Part shown: positions 1 through 7,406 of the stretch, in pieces | Position numbering within the stretch: position 1 is the stretch's first letter | How the letters are laid out: every line of letters starts with the position of its first letter | From: CAZCAQ01 sp964496905 | GTDB taxonomy: Bacteria; Patescibacteriota; WWE3; UBA101185; UBA10185 | Assembly: GCA_964496905.1 (NCBI GenBank) | Contig: CAZCAQ010000014.1 | Coordinates: 1-22,687, forward strand | DNA length: 22,687 bases | Direction of reading: 5' to 3' | Made by a program: the position numbers and the translations under genes | The notes under the pieces: model-generated | Told to the model about the DNA's origin: nothing | Database searches by the model: none | The model's input: only the letters and a program-made list of their open reading frames with translations

Positions 1-1608
1 AGTCGAGTATACGCGCGATGGATTTTTTAGTTCAACGTCAAAGTCTACAAACATAAATGCGTCGCGTTCACCAGCGGTGTATTTATTCATGGTGCCATCT
101 TTAAGCAAAACATAAATACTGCCGTCAATCGTAAATGAAACGGCATTATTTAAATTAGAATCTGTAACCCATACAGAAGAAGTTAACGCTCCCTTATTGC
201 CTTTTGTATACTTTGTAATTTTGTCACCGTCTATTTCGTAAATAAAATTTAAATATGGAGTAACTAAACCCGGATTTGGAAGTTTGTAAGTTTCTCCTTC
301 TTTTGAGGTTTCTAAAATAAAGGTGCTGTACGTGGAAAAGTCGGTGTAAGCCAATTCTTCGGCTACTGATTCATCGGCTTCTGAGTATTCAACTCCTAAA
401 TTTGCAATGCCAGTAAAAGGTCCGGTTACTTTAGTAAATTTAGATACATTAGTAGTTGAAGAGTATAAACTTCCTTTTTTGGTGTCGGCGACATACAAAC
501 CGTTGTCAGCAAAAACTATTTCCGAAGCGTCAACACCTTTATCAACTAATGCCAAATCGTAAAACAGAGACGAATCTACTTTTTTTAAATTTAATGCTTC
601 CTCAATTTTTGTAGTCACACCCTTAACTTCTTCTGAATCACTAGCCTCGTTTGTAATTGTACTTTCTGCTTCCTTTAGTTCTTTTTTTTCTTCTTCGGTT
701 AACGCGTCTTTAGATAAAAGCTGCTTAGCACGATTAATTAAACCTTCTACTTGATCTTGTTTTGCTTGTTCTTTATTTGATTGTGACAACGCATAAACAG
801 CCGCCCCAAAAACACAAACTAAAATTAAAAACACAACAATTCCTACAATTTTTTTCGTTTTAGATGTCTGAGATGGACGAAGTTTTAAAAGTCCCTTTTT
901 AAACTTATACGACTTTTTATCCGACTCCTTTTTAATGTTGAGCGGAGCTGATGGATTAATAATATCTAAGGTTTCATCTTGAGAAAATTCGGTAGTAACA
1001 CTAAATTTTAAAATGGCTGCTGAACTTCTTGGTTCCAGTTGAGATTGCAAAATAGGCGTAGCACTTTTAAATATTTTGTCGGGAGTAAATTGCTCAACAA
1101 AATGCTTTGTGCTCAAAAACACAACATCCAAATCTTTAACCAGACCGGACGCAATTGAAAAGTTACCCTCCGAAACAGTTTCTATTTCTTTTAAAACACT
1201 ATCACGCATTATATAGAGCGCTGTATTTCCGTAAGAAACAATGTACAAAACTTCTCCCCAAACCACCGCCATAGCAATATTAAAAGCAACCTCGGACTGA
1301 TTGTTTTCTTTTGCAAATTGAGCCAGTTTTTCTTTTAATTCAAGGGCTGCTTTTTCTAATGGTTGAATTGGTGAAGCGCTTTGCGATGTGTAATAGGTAT
1401 TGTGTAAAACGTCGGTGACAAACTTATTAATTAAACTAGTATCTGTTTCACCATCTGCAGAAAAATCGTAAACAACATACAAGTTACCATGCTGAAAGGC
1501 AAGAGTTTCCTCATCATTTTGCATGCTTATAAAAGAAGAAAAGGCTGACGCCTTTTCTTGGCGTTCTGGAACTATGCTTTGAACACTTGTTTCAAGACTT
1601 TTTTTCAT
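1..1608 (-). CDS. PP2C-like pseudophosphatase with one membrane helix and a repeat-rich C-terminal domain (partial)
   Basis: The frame is open from the ATG at 1608 to the window edge (536 codons), so the C-terminus is missing. I translated it by hand. Residues about 1-190 have the order of a PP2C/SpoIIE-type fold, but the metal-binding motifs are lost. Where the family has GDS there is G127-N128-T129, and where it has SDG there is S166-T167-K168. It is probably catalytically dead and may be a binding or sensor domain. A basic stretch precedes one transmembrane helix at about 253-276. Then come a charged helical linker and a beta-rich region with repeated short strands, suggesting a propeller-like extracytoplasmic domain. 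It is the last visible gene of a tight minus-strand operon: its ATG lies 3 nt after the stop of the 74-aa gene, with no Shine-Dalgarno. The fold call is from motif pattern only; the exact function is unknown. Confidence 0.75.
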   Translation of the reverse strand, partial: MKKSLETSVQSIVPERQEKASAFSSFISMQNDEETLAFQHGNLYVVYDFSADGETDTSLINKFVTDVLHNTYYTSQSASPIQPLEKAALELKEKLAQFAKENNQSEVAFNIAMAVVWGEVLYIVSYGNTALYIMRDSVLKEIETVSEGNFSIASGLVKDLDVVFLSTKHFVEQFTPDKIFKSATPILQSQLEPRSSAAILKFSVTTEFSQDETLDIINPSAPLNIKKESDKKSYKFKKGLLKLRPSQTSKTKKIVGIVVFLILVCVFGAAVYALSQSNKEQAKQDQVEGLINRAKQLLSKDALTEEEKKELKEAESTITNEASDSEEVKGVTTKIEEALNLKKVDSSLFYDLALVDKGVDASEIVFADNGLYVADTKKGSLYSSTTNVSKFTKVTGPFTGIANLGVEYSEADESVAEELAYTDFSTYSTFILETSKEGETYKLPNPGLVTPYLNFIYEIDGDKITKYTKGNKGALTSSVWVTDSNLNNAVSFTIDGSIYVLLKDGTMNKYTAGERDAFMFVDFDVELKNPSRVYST

Positions 1609-1611
1609 AAT

Positions 1612-1836
1612 TTAGAAAAACACCAAAGAAATTCCAGCTAATAATAAAGCAAGAGCTGCAAAAAAATGTAGCGTGGCCAAGAATATAAAAATTATCCCCC
1701 ATGAAGTCTTAAAGGTAGTATTCATTAACTGCACCTGTCTAACAATTACAAATGCAAAAATGGCATAAAAACCAGTTAGAACTACCATTAAAATCTCAAG
1801 AATACGTACCATTGCGTCAAATATAGAGCCATCCAT
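1612..1836 (-). CDS. Small two-helix membrane protein, DUF5657-like
   Basis: This 74-aa protein consists almost entirely of two hydrophobic helices (residues about 10-32 and 45-72) joined by a short polar loop with one Arg and one Lys. Its start overlaps the stop of the PH-domain gene by one base (TAATG). A strong Shine-Dalgarno (AAGGAGG, 1853-1847) lies 10 nt before the ATG, so start and translation are well supported. Size and pattern resemble the uncharacterised small membrane proteins, such as the DUF5657 group, seen in Microgenomates genomes; I recall that family from its look and have not searched. Its position between a PH-domain membrane protein and a membrane-anchored PP2C-like protein suggests an envelope role. 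No function can be assigned. Confidence 0.8.
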   Translation of the reverse strand: MDGSIFDAMVRILEILMVVLTGFYAIFAFVIVRQVQLMNTTFKTSWGIIFIFLATLHFFAALALLLAGISLVFF

Positions 1837-2402
1837 TATTTATTTTCCTCCTTATGCAAAGTGGTAACAAGGTCCGAAATTATATCGGCGGCTTTTGCTG
1901 GTTTTGGAACATCGTGAAAGTCAATTTGCTGATTTTCTCCAGCTGTTTGAATAATTACGTGACCAAAATTAAACAATACCGGCATAAACCCCGAAATTTG
2001 ATGCGTAACATCTTGAACAGTGCGTAAAGGAGCTTCTGTTATATCTCTGTGCAAAAAACCTGTAAAATCCATGTCTACAATTCGCCAATTGGTAACAATG
2101 TGAACGTTATAAAACCAGTTTAAAAAATTAATAAATAAATAGGCTGACCAAAATAAAAGCCACAAAGCGGTGCCCATAAAAGCAATTATGTAAGGCACAT
2201 CATTTATAGTAGTAGGATCTACAAGTGCCAAAATTGAAGTTAAAAACCAAGGACCTAACAATCCCAAAATTCCCAGCAAAAGCCAGCGAAAGTTGGTAAT
2301 GAGGGATCTCCGTAAAACTAGGACAATAGTTTCACCGTCGTCCTCACCAAAAAAATTGGCGGATTTAGGGTTCTCTACAAATGCACTTAGGATCATTGAC
2401 AT
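1836..2402 (-). CDS. PH-domain (bPH2/YdbS-like) membrane protein
   Basis: This 188-aa protein has a cytoplasmic N-terminus of about 35 residues and two transmembrane helices (about 38-62 and 70-98). The C-terminal domain (about 100-185) matches the bacterial PH (bPH_2) pattern: a strand with the typical 'TNWRI' start, then a stretch with PLRTVQDV, and a final FGHVIIQTAG strand pair before an amphipathic helix. Family members are widespread membrane proteins of unclear function. It is the first gene of the leftward operon. The ATG at 2402 sits exactly 6 nt after a perfect TATAAT, so the message may start at the start codon itself. A second Met two codons in is the only close alternative start. 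Confidence 0.85.
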   Translation of the reverse strand: MSMILSAFVENPKSANFFGEDDGETIVLVLRRSLITNFRWLLLGILGLLGPWFLTSILALVDPTTINDVPYIIAFMGTALWLLFWSAYLFINFLNWFYNVHIVTNWRIVDMDFTGFLHRDITEAPLRTVQDVTHQISGFMPVLFNFGHVIIQTAGENQQIDFHDVPKPAKAADIISDLVTTLHKEENK

Positions 2403-2414
2403 GTTGGTATTATA
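2403..2414 (-). promoter_or_regulatory. -10 box (TATAAT), leaderless geometry, for the PH-domain operon
   Basis: The minus strand reads TATAAT, then ACCAAC, then the ATG at 2402. The expected transcription start, about 7 nt after the -10 box, falls on the start codon. There is no Shine-Dalgarno. No good -35 is visible; that area is occupied by the 23-bp palindrome at 2416-2438. Confidence 0.55.
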
Positions 2415-2415
2415 G

Positions 2416-2438
2416 CACTTAAGTTGGCAACTTAAGTG
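2416..2438. promoter_or_regulatory. Perfect 23-bp palindrome immediately upstream of a -10 box (putative operator)
   Basis: Arms of 11 bp (CACTTAAGTTG and CAACTTAAGTG) flank one central G with no mismatch. It ends one base before the TATAAT of the PH-domain operon, covering the spacer and -35 zone. This is where a dimeric repressor or activator would bind. As RNA it would also make a strong hairpin, but no T-tract follows on either strand, so a simple intrinsic terminator is not well supported. Confidence 0.5.
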
Positions 2439-2456
2439 ATTTGCACGCAGTGCAAT

Positions 2457-2497
2457 ATCACCTTGAGTACAAGGTGATTGACGTTGTCATATCACCT
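2457..2497 (-). terminator. Two overlapping, mutually exclusive hairpins after the SpoIID-family gene
   Basis: Hairpin A has 9-bp arms at 2457-2465 and 2470-2478 with loop AGTA. Hairpin B has arms 2472-2482 and 2486-2497, 11 bp with one bulged T at 2490. They share 2472-2478, so only one can form at a time. Seven bases separate hairpin B from the TAG (2504-2506) of the minus-strand SpoIID-family gene, which fits a 3'-end structure. There is no U-tract, so factor-independent termination is uncertain; an attenuator or a protein-binding site is equally possible. Confidence 0.35.
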
Positions 2498-2503
2498 GAG
2501 GGA

Positions 2504-4321
2504 CTAGTCTTTCTTCATTTCATAAAGCCTACTCTTAATAGAAATGTAGCCAGGCGCACGCAAGTTAAAAACAGTCTTAAATTTGTCGCCATCTACACTA
2601 AAGGAACCATTATCTGTCTGAAAAGTGACTTTTGAGGTTTTGCCATTATTACCAATAGCTGTATCAACGCTGGTCACCTTGGAAAAACTTGTTCCATGTT
2701 TTTTTGCTTTCTCACGCATCTCACTTATTGAATACGGATCGCCACCCCAACAGCTAACAGGAGATATATGAGATTTTTCATCCCCCGAACCTTTGTCCCA
2801 AACTACAATAGCATTTAAAATATCAGCCATTTCGTCGGACTTTAGCCAAGGGTGATCTCGATCGCACGAACCCGAAGTCATTTTGTACCCCTGCGTGTAC
2901 CATGCCCAGTAAAACCATGGGGAGTTTGCTTTTTTTTCGTAAGCACCACCAGGCCAACTGCCATCTTTATCCCAACCTATATTGTCAATGTAACCACCCG
3001 TAGTCGAAGAGTACATACCATGAGCATCTCCTTCGATTATCTCTTTTTTGGTATCGTCTACCGCCTCTTTCCAACTATCTGGTGGATTATCCGATTTGCT
3101 TTTTGAAAACACTTGGCAGGCCTCATTAGTACAAATGGACTTTCCGGCTTTATGGTAGCGATAAGCGTAACTCCGCGCGGCAACAGCTTGCGCCTTTAAG
3201 GCATCGTCTGGCCAACTGCTTGGCATTTCAGCCAGTCCATACAAATATTTTTGAAAATCCATTTTTCCATAGCCTTGTACTTCAATTTCATCAGGCACGT
3301 CATCTTCTTCTTTTACTCCTTTATCGTAATAAAACTCAATTATTTCCTCGTAATCCTGCCCATCCTCGGCGCGACCCTTTGCACCAAACTGAGACATTCC
3401 TTTGTAATGCGTATATGCTCCGTATGAAAACGCAGCAAAAGCAGGGCTAAACGGTGCGTCCGGAACATCTACTTCGGGAGAATCAAAGTCGCCAACGGTT
3501 CCGTTATCACCTCCGGATTTTGCATTTATAATAGATTGCTGTTTTTCGGACAAACTTTCAATCTCATCTGACAAAGATTTAAGCGTGCTTTCGTAATCTG
3601 ATTTTTTTGCGCCAAGAGTATTAAACTCGCTTTGAGCTTGATTCTTTTTGGCATCTAAATCCGCTTTTAGGGCTACAAGCTGTCTTTGGGTCGCCTCTAC
3701 GCTTGCTTTTATTTTTTCAGCTTCAGCTTTATCTTTTTCAAAATTTCCAATTTCGGAATTTAAATTGTGTATTAATCTGACAGATTCTTTGTTTATGGAC
3801 TTTTCTATTGAATAAGCGTGATTTGCATATTCAAAACCGTTTAAGCCAGCAGGTGCTGCAGAAAGGAAAATAGCCTCAAACGCATTTAACTGTCCCTGTT
3901 GATAAAAAGTGCGCACGGCTTGATCACGCACCAAGATTTTGTGACTTAACGCAGTACGACGATCTTTTAAATTTTCCTGTAATACGGCCAAAAGACCTGA
4001 AAGCTTGTTTATTTCCGCCTGGACATTATTTAACTCAGCCTCAGTAACACTAGCCTTTGACGATAAATCGGTAATTTGCTGCGAAATGGCCTCCTGTTGG
4101 TTTTTTACGTCATCAAGTTTTTTGCTGGTTGATTCGTATTGATCTTCTTTTTTCTCAATTTTTTCTTCTAAACATTTAATTCTATCGTCTGCTTTGGAAT
4201 AATCATCACAGTCAACAGCGCGTACGGTTAGATGAGGAAACAAAAACAATGACAAAGCAAATGAAGCCACTATAATTAGTACATAACTGCCTAACTTATT
4301 GTGTTGTAATGGGCTGGGCAT
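2504..4321 (-). CDS. Coiled-coil (PcsB/EnvC-like) and SpoIID/LytB-domain cell-wall protein
   Basis: I place the start at the ATG at 4321 (605 aa), not at an upstream in-frame ATG at 4423. The extra 34 codons would lie inside the divergent gene, whereas the 4321 ATG follows a TATAAT by 6 nt. A membrane or signal helix (about 12-33) is followed by a long coiled coil (about 40-270) like the N-terminus of PcsB or EnvC, the part that talks to FtsX in those families. A linker leads to a SpoIID/LytB domain (about 295-605). It keeps the GMSQFGA block, the AEMPSSWP motif with the expected catalytic Glu (E365) and the ALKAQAVAARSYAY helix. The GMSQ block precedes the EMP motif, unlike B. subtilis SpoIID. 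SpoIID enzymes are lytic transglycosylases of peptidoglycan, so wall remodelling outside the membrane is likely. It is divergent to the pilin operon. Confidence 0.85.
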   Translation of the reverse strand: MPSPLQHNKLGSYVLIIVASFALSLFLFPHLTVRAVDCDDYSKADDRIKCLEEKIEKKEDQYESTSKKLDDVKNQQEAISQQITDLSSKASVTEAELNNVQAEINKLSGLLAVLQENLKDRRTALSHKILVRDQAVRTFYQQGQLNAFEAIFLSAAPAGLNGFEYANHAYSIEKSINKESVRLIHNLNSEIGNFEKDKAEAEKIKASVEATQRQLVALKADLDAKKNQAQSEFNTLGAKKSDYESTLKSLSDEIESLSEKQQSIINAKSGGDNGTVGDFDSPEVDVPDAPFSPAFAAFSYGAYTHYKGMSQFGAKGRAEDGQDYEEIIEFYYDKGVKEEDDVPDEIEVQGYGKMDFQKYLYGLAEMPSSWPDDALKAQAVAARSYAYRYHKAGKSICTNEACQVFSKSKSDNPPDSWKEAVDDTKKEIIEGDAHGMYSSTTGGYIDNIGWDKDGSWPGGAYEKKANSPWFYWAWYTQGYKMTSGSCDRDHPWLKSDEMADILNAIVVWDKGSGDEKSHISPVSCWGGDPYSISEMREKAKKHGTSFSKVTSVDTAIGNNGKTSKVTFQTDNGSFSVDGDKFKTVFNLRAPGYISIKSRLYEMKKD

Positions 4322-4337
4322 GTATTGATTATACCAA
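4322..4337. promoter_or_regulatory. 16-bp divergent promoter region between two start codons
   Basis: Only 16 bp separate the ATG at 4321 (minus) from the ATG at 4338 (plus). The minus strand has a perfect TATAAT (4333-4328), six bases (CAATAC), then ATG. The plus strand has a weaker GATTAT (4327-4332) five bases before its ATG. The two -10-like elements overlap almost completely, as in symmetric bidirectional promoters. No room exists for leaders or Shine-Dalgarno sites. Confidence 0.5.
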
Positions 4338-5387
4338 ATGAAAACGAGTTTATTTAAGATAATACCAGTCCTAACTCTTATTCTATTGTTAACACCAGCA
4401 ACTAATGCGGAAGAAAGAATCAAGGTTTACCCAAAAAATGTTAGCTGCGGAGAAAAAGTTAATATTGGACTCACAAACCTAATCATGGGAGAAATGTATA
4501 AAATCACGCTTGAATGTGGTAGCCTGAATTGCTCAGCAGATTTTGTCACAAGAGATTACGAAATTTCAAAAAAAAATTACGCACTAATTCAGGAGGAGTT
4601 TGATATTGCGCCTGGATGTATAGAAGAGTTTGACCAATCTACCCCATCCGCTGATTTAAGTGAGAATCAGATGGGTTTGATCACAAAGACTCAAGCACCT
4701 GAAGGCAAATACAATGCCAAGCTTTTTAATACAAGCAAGAACGAGCTGGTGGCCTTTGATAGTTTTAATTTGGTCTCAAATTTGAGTAAGACATGCGCAT
4801 TAAAGACTAGAGAAGTTGCCAAAATTTCAAAGCTTCATAAATTCGAACTAAACACTAGTCAAGCGTGCACATATAACGTCACGCTCGTAGACCCAACTGG
4901 CGTTCGAACTGCAATAATAAGCCAGTTTGTTAGTGGTGCTAGTCCTCTAGAACACTTTGTAAAACCTGAGCTTTTAAACAAAAACGGTACTTACAAACTA
5001 ACCGCAGTTGCAACTCCTCAATGTAGCCCCGAGCTAGATAGAGAGTGTAAATATACTGAATTTACTATTTCTGATTCCACAAACAATAACGGAGGAGACT
5101 GCGTATACATGGGAGCCCCAAGCGAAAGTAACTGTTTACAATGTAGTGAAGGATTTATTTGTAAAAGTTCTAATAAATGTGCTGCTGACAGTTTAGGTGT
5201 TTGTAATAAAAAGCAATCCAACGAATCCACACAAGCAGTTTCAAAAGTGGACAGCAGAAACTTGCTAAATTTGATTGAGCAACAAAAGGGGTTGGTCTTT
5301 ATTGGGACTGGTGTGTTTATGGGTTGCTTGATAATGTTTGGAGTTATATTACTTTTTATGCGTAATCGTTATAGAATAAAAGAATGA
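4338..5387 (+). CDS. Secreted cysteine-rich protein with C-terminal membrane anchor, first gene of the pilin operon
   Basis: The 349-aa protein has an N-terminal signal peptide (about 1-24, ending near TNA), a beta-rich extracellular region, and one transmembrane helix (about 319-341) followed by a short basic tail, giving a surface-anchored topology. A six-cysteine module at residues 255-289 has spacing C-x10-C-x2-C-x5-C-x5-C-x7-C and contains GFICKS. The same module occurs twice in the next gene, and the N-terminal domains also match (VSCGEKVNIGLTNL here, VYCGDTFNLQLKNL there), so the two proteins are paralogous outside the pilin domain. The stop overlaps the next ATG by 4 bases. I do not recognise a named family. 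A role as a surface or pilus-associated adhesin or scaffold is inferred from its context only. Confidence 0.8.
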   Translation: MKTSLFKIIPVLTLILLLTPATNAEERIKVYPKNVSCGEKVNIGLTNLIMGEMYKITLECGSLNCSADFVTRDYEISKKNYALIQEEFDIAPGCIEEFDQSTPSADLSENQMGLITKTQAPEGKYNAKLFNTSKNELVAFDSFNLVSNLSKTCALKTREVAKISKLHKFELNTSQACTYNVTLVDPTGVRTAIISQFVSGASPLEHFVKPELLNKNGTYKLTAVATPQCSPELDRECKYTEFTISDSTNNNGGDCVYMGAPSESNCLQCSEGFICKSSNKCAADSLGVCNKKQSNESTQAVSKVDSRNLLNLIEQQKGLVFIGTGVFMGCLIMFGVILLFMRNRYRIKE

Positions 5388-7384
5388 GAAAAGTGCATTT
5401 AAAAACGTTCACAGTTGCATCGCTATTGTTACTAGCTATCGCTGCGGCACCGAAAATATATGCGGTCGAGGAAGTGCAGTCAAGCTTGGCAACTGTCTAC
5501 TGTGGCGACACGTTTAATCTGCAATTAAAAAACCTAAATAAAGAGGACTTCCTCACACACAATTGGTATTACCTTAGGCGTACATGCACGACTGCAGCAA
5601 CATGTGGTACGGACTCACATACAGAACTAGTTGATAACAATTTGGTCTGGGGAGGAGTAACTCAATTTATACAGAATGCTGATGGTACTGGTAATGTTAC
5701 TTTGTCACTTTCCCCAAATATTCAAGGGTTTACCTGCGCAACAAGTCCTAATCTTACCATTGCAAAAATGGGTACATATGAAGTCGGAATTGTTAAACAT
5801 AACGGAGCTACATACACAAGAGTAGGCCCCTCTATAAGCATTACTTTTAACGCGTTTGGTGATCTAGTACAGACGCAATGCCAAACAACCTTGCGCCCAG
5901 AAACATATGTTCAAGATGGAAGTGGAACAATAGGAGTAACAGGACGAACCAATTATTTATATACTGCTACAAATACAGCAAATGGTAAAACCAAAACATT
6001 CTTCTTGCCATATCAAAACATAGCTACTCAAGGGTTCTACACAAACGATATTCCTTTTGATCCAGGTTTTTTTCAACCTGGCGCAAACATAGTAAACATC
6101 ATAGGCACTCCTACAGCAAACCCGCCAGTTCCAGGTGTAGGAACAATACAGTGTCAAGCGACGGTCATACGGTTAAACACCAGATTCACAACTAGCGAAG
6201 ACTCCCAATGTACGGACCCAACTTCCACAGGATGCAAAATAAGGCTCAATTGTAATGATTCTATTACTTTCAATGCTGCGGGTTTAGATACGGGGCGCAC
6301 ATATCAGCTAAAAATGAAGCAAACGGCATGTGGCGAATACCCTTCATGCACGTTGCCTACAGAAATACTACTTGGGCAAACAAACGGCACATCTACGCGA
6401 CTTGATGTAACCAAATCGTTCAAAATAGGGGGTTTATGCGGAAGCGGAGATCCAATAGATGCGGGAAATTATACAGTTACTTTAGTGGCAGGCACAGACG
6501 TATACGGAACCAGAAATTTAGAACTTAGAGGGCAAAACCTGTCATGCGCAACCTCCGACGTCATTAGCCCTGTTTATTCTTTTTCCGGCGGAAGTGATAG
6601 TGGATTTAAACTTAATGGAGCACCTAACACAAAGTATAACCTCTTTTCACTGTGGAATATGCAACGTACGGATCTACCATCAGTAACCACACCCTCCTCT
6701 GGACAGGCGGTAATAACGCTACCACATTCACTTTTTGTAAACAAAGAAGGCACACATATCATTAGCATTACAAAAGACGGGGATCCTTCAAACACTTGCG
6801 GGGCTAATATAGATGTTAGAAGTAACTATGACTGTACTGCCCCTTTAAATGATCAATCAGCGTGTTCTCAATGTCCCACTTTAAATGGCGTTAAACAAAT
6901 CTGCGTAGCATTAAAAAACGGAGAGTATGGATGCCGAAATGACACTCAAGCTATATGCGAAAATTTAAATACACCGCCTCCGCCAACATGCGACGCCAGT
7001 ACTTTGGAGACAGCATGTGCATCGTGTGGTGTGGGATTCATATGCAAGTCTACAAGTGCTACAGCACCTGTAACATGCGAGCGCGATAGTGAAAATGCAT
7101 GTGGGCGCCCTGTTTATCCAATACTAGATGGCATAACCGGCAGCTTTAAAACCTTCCCTGAGTTCCTTGACGCGCTCAGAGGCATACTTATACCACTTGG
7201 TATAGTACTTGGGCTAGTGTTCTTTTTAATCTGCGGATACAAGTTTATGACCAGCCAAGGGCAGCCCGATAAAATGAGAGATGCAAAAGAATGCCTAACT
7301 TCTGCTATAATTGGATTACTCGTGGTGACTATGTCCGTGAGTATTATAAATACATTAATTAATTTGGCATTTAAGGTTATGTAA
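5384..7384 (+). CDS. Large secreted cysteine-rich protein with C-terminal VirB2-like pilin domain
   Basis: The 666-aa protein has a signal peptide (about 1-27) and a long beta-rich, Cys-rich ectodomain (about 28-480). Two six-cysteine modules follow (484-525 and 536-573), sharing the C-x8-10-C-x2-C pattern and final C-x7-C with the preceding gene. The last about 90 residues contain two transmembrane helices (about 600-622 and 640-662). Between them lies the motif GYKFMTSQG, a DKMRDAKECLTSAIIG-type segment that closely matches the three small pilins downstream. It therefore looks like a VirB2/TrbC-type pilin with a roughly 570-residue ectodomain fused in front, perhaps a pilus tip or base adhesin. 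Conventional VirB2 pilins are only about 100-120 aa. It overlaps the gene before by ATGA and is followed 22 bp later by the main pilin gene. Confidence 0.82.
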   Translation: MRKVHLKTFTVASLLLLAIAAAPKIYAVEEVQSSLATVYCGDTFNLQLKNLNKEDFLTHNWYYLRRTCTTAATCGTDSHTELVDNNLVWGGVTQFIQNADGTGNVTLSLSPNIQGFTCATSPNLTIAKMGTYEVGIVKHNGATYTRVGPSISITFNAFGDLVQTQCQTTLRPETYVQDGSGTIGVTGRTNYLYTATNTANGKTKTFFLPYQNIATQGFYTNDIPFDPGFFQPGANIVNIIGTPTANPPVPGVGTIQCQATVIRLNTRFTTSEDSQCTDPTSTGCKIRLNCNDSITFNAAGLDTGRTYQLKMKQTACGEYPSCTLPTEILLGQTNGTSTRLDVTKSFKIGGLCGSGDPIDAGNYTVTLVAGTDVYGTRNLELRGQNLSCATSDVISPVYSFSGGSDSGFKLNGAPNTKYNLFSLWNMQRTDLPSVTTPSSGQAVITLPHSLFVNKEGTHIISITKDGDPSNTCGANIDVRSNYDCTAPLNDQSACSQCPTLNGVKQICVALKNGEYGCRNDTQAICENLNTPPPPTCDASTLETACASCGVGFICKSTSATAPVTCERDSENACGRPVYPILDGITGSFKTFPEFLDALRGILIPLGIVLGLVFFLICGYKFMTSQGQPDKMRDAKECLTSAIIGLLVVTMSVSIINTLINLAFKVM

Positions 7385-7388
7385 AGCC

Positions 7389-7397
7389 AAAGGAGGT
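7389..7397 (+). promoter_or_regulatory. Strong Shine-Dalgarno of the 122-aa pilin
   Basis: AAAGGAGGT lies 9 nt before the ATG at 7407. It is the best ribosome-binding site in the operon, consistent with this being the most abundantly made subunit, and it contrasts with the absence of Shine-Dalgarno sites at the transcription-unit heads. Confidence 0.7.
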
Positions 7398-7406
7398 GCC
7401 TAAAAT

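Noticed and set aside
2441..2635. Small plus-strand open frame over the hairpin cluster
   Set aside because: It starts inside inverted repeats and mostly lies antisense to the SpoIID-family gene, with no ribosome-binding site or recognisable domain.
4322..4423. Upstream 34-codon extension of the SpoIID-family gene starting at 4423
   Set aside because: It would run through the start of the divergent gene and past a perfect TATAAT. The internal Met at 4321 gives a normal membrane or signal segment and matches the promoter spacing.
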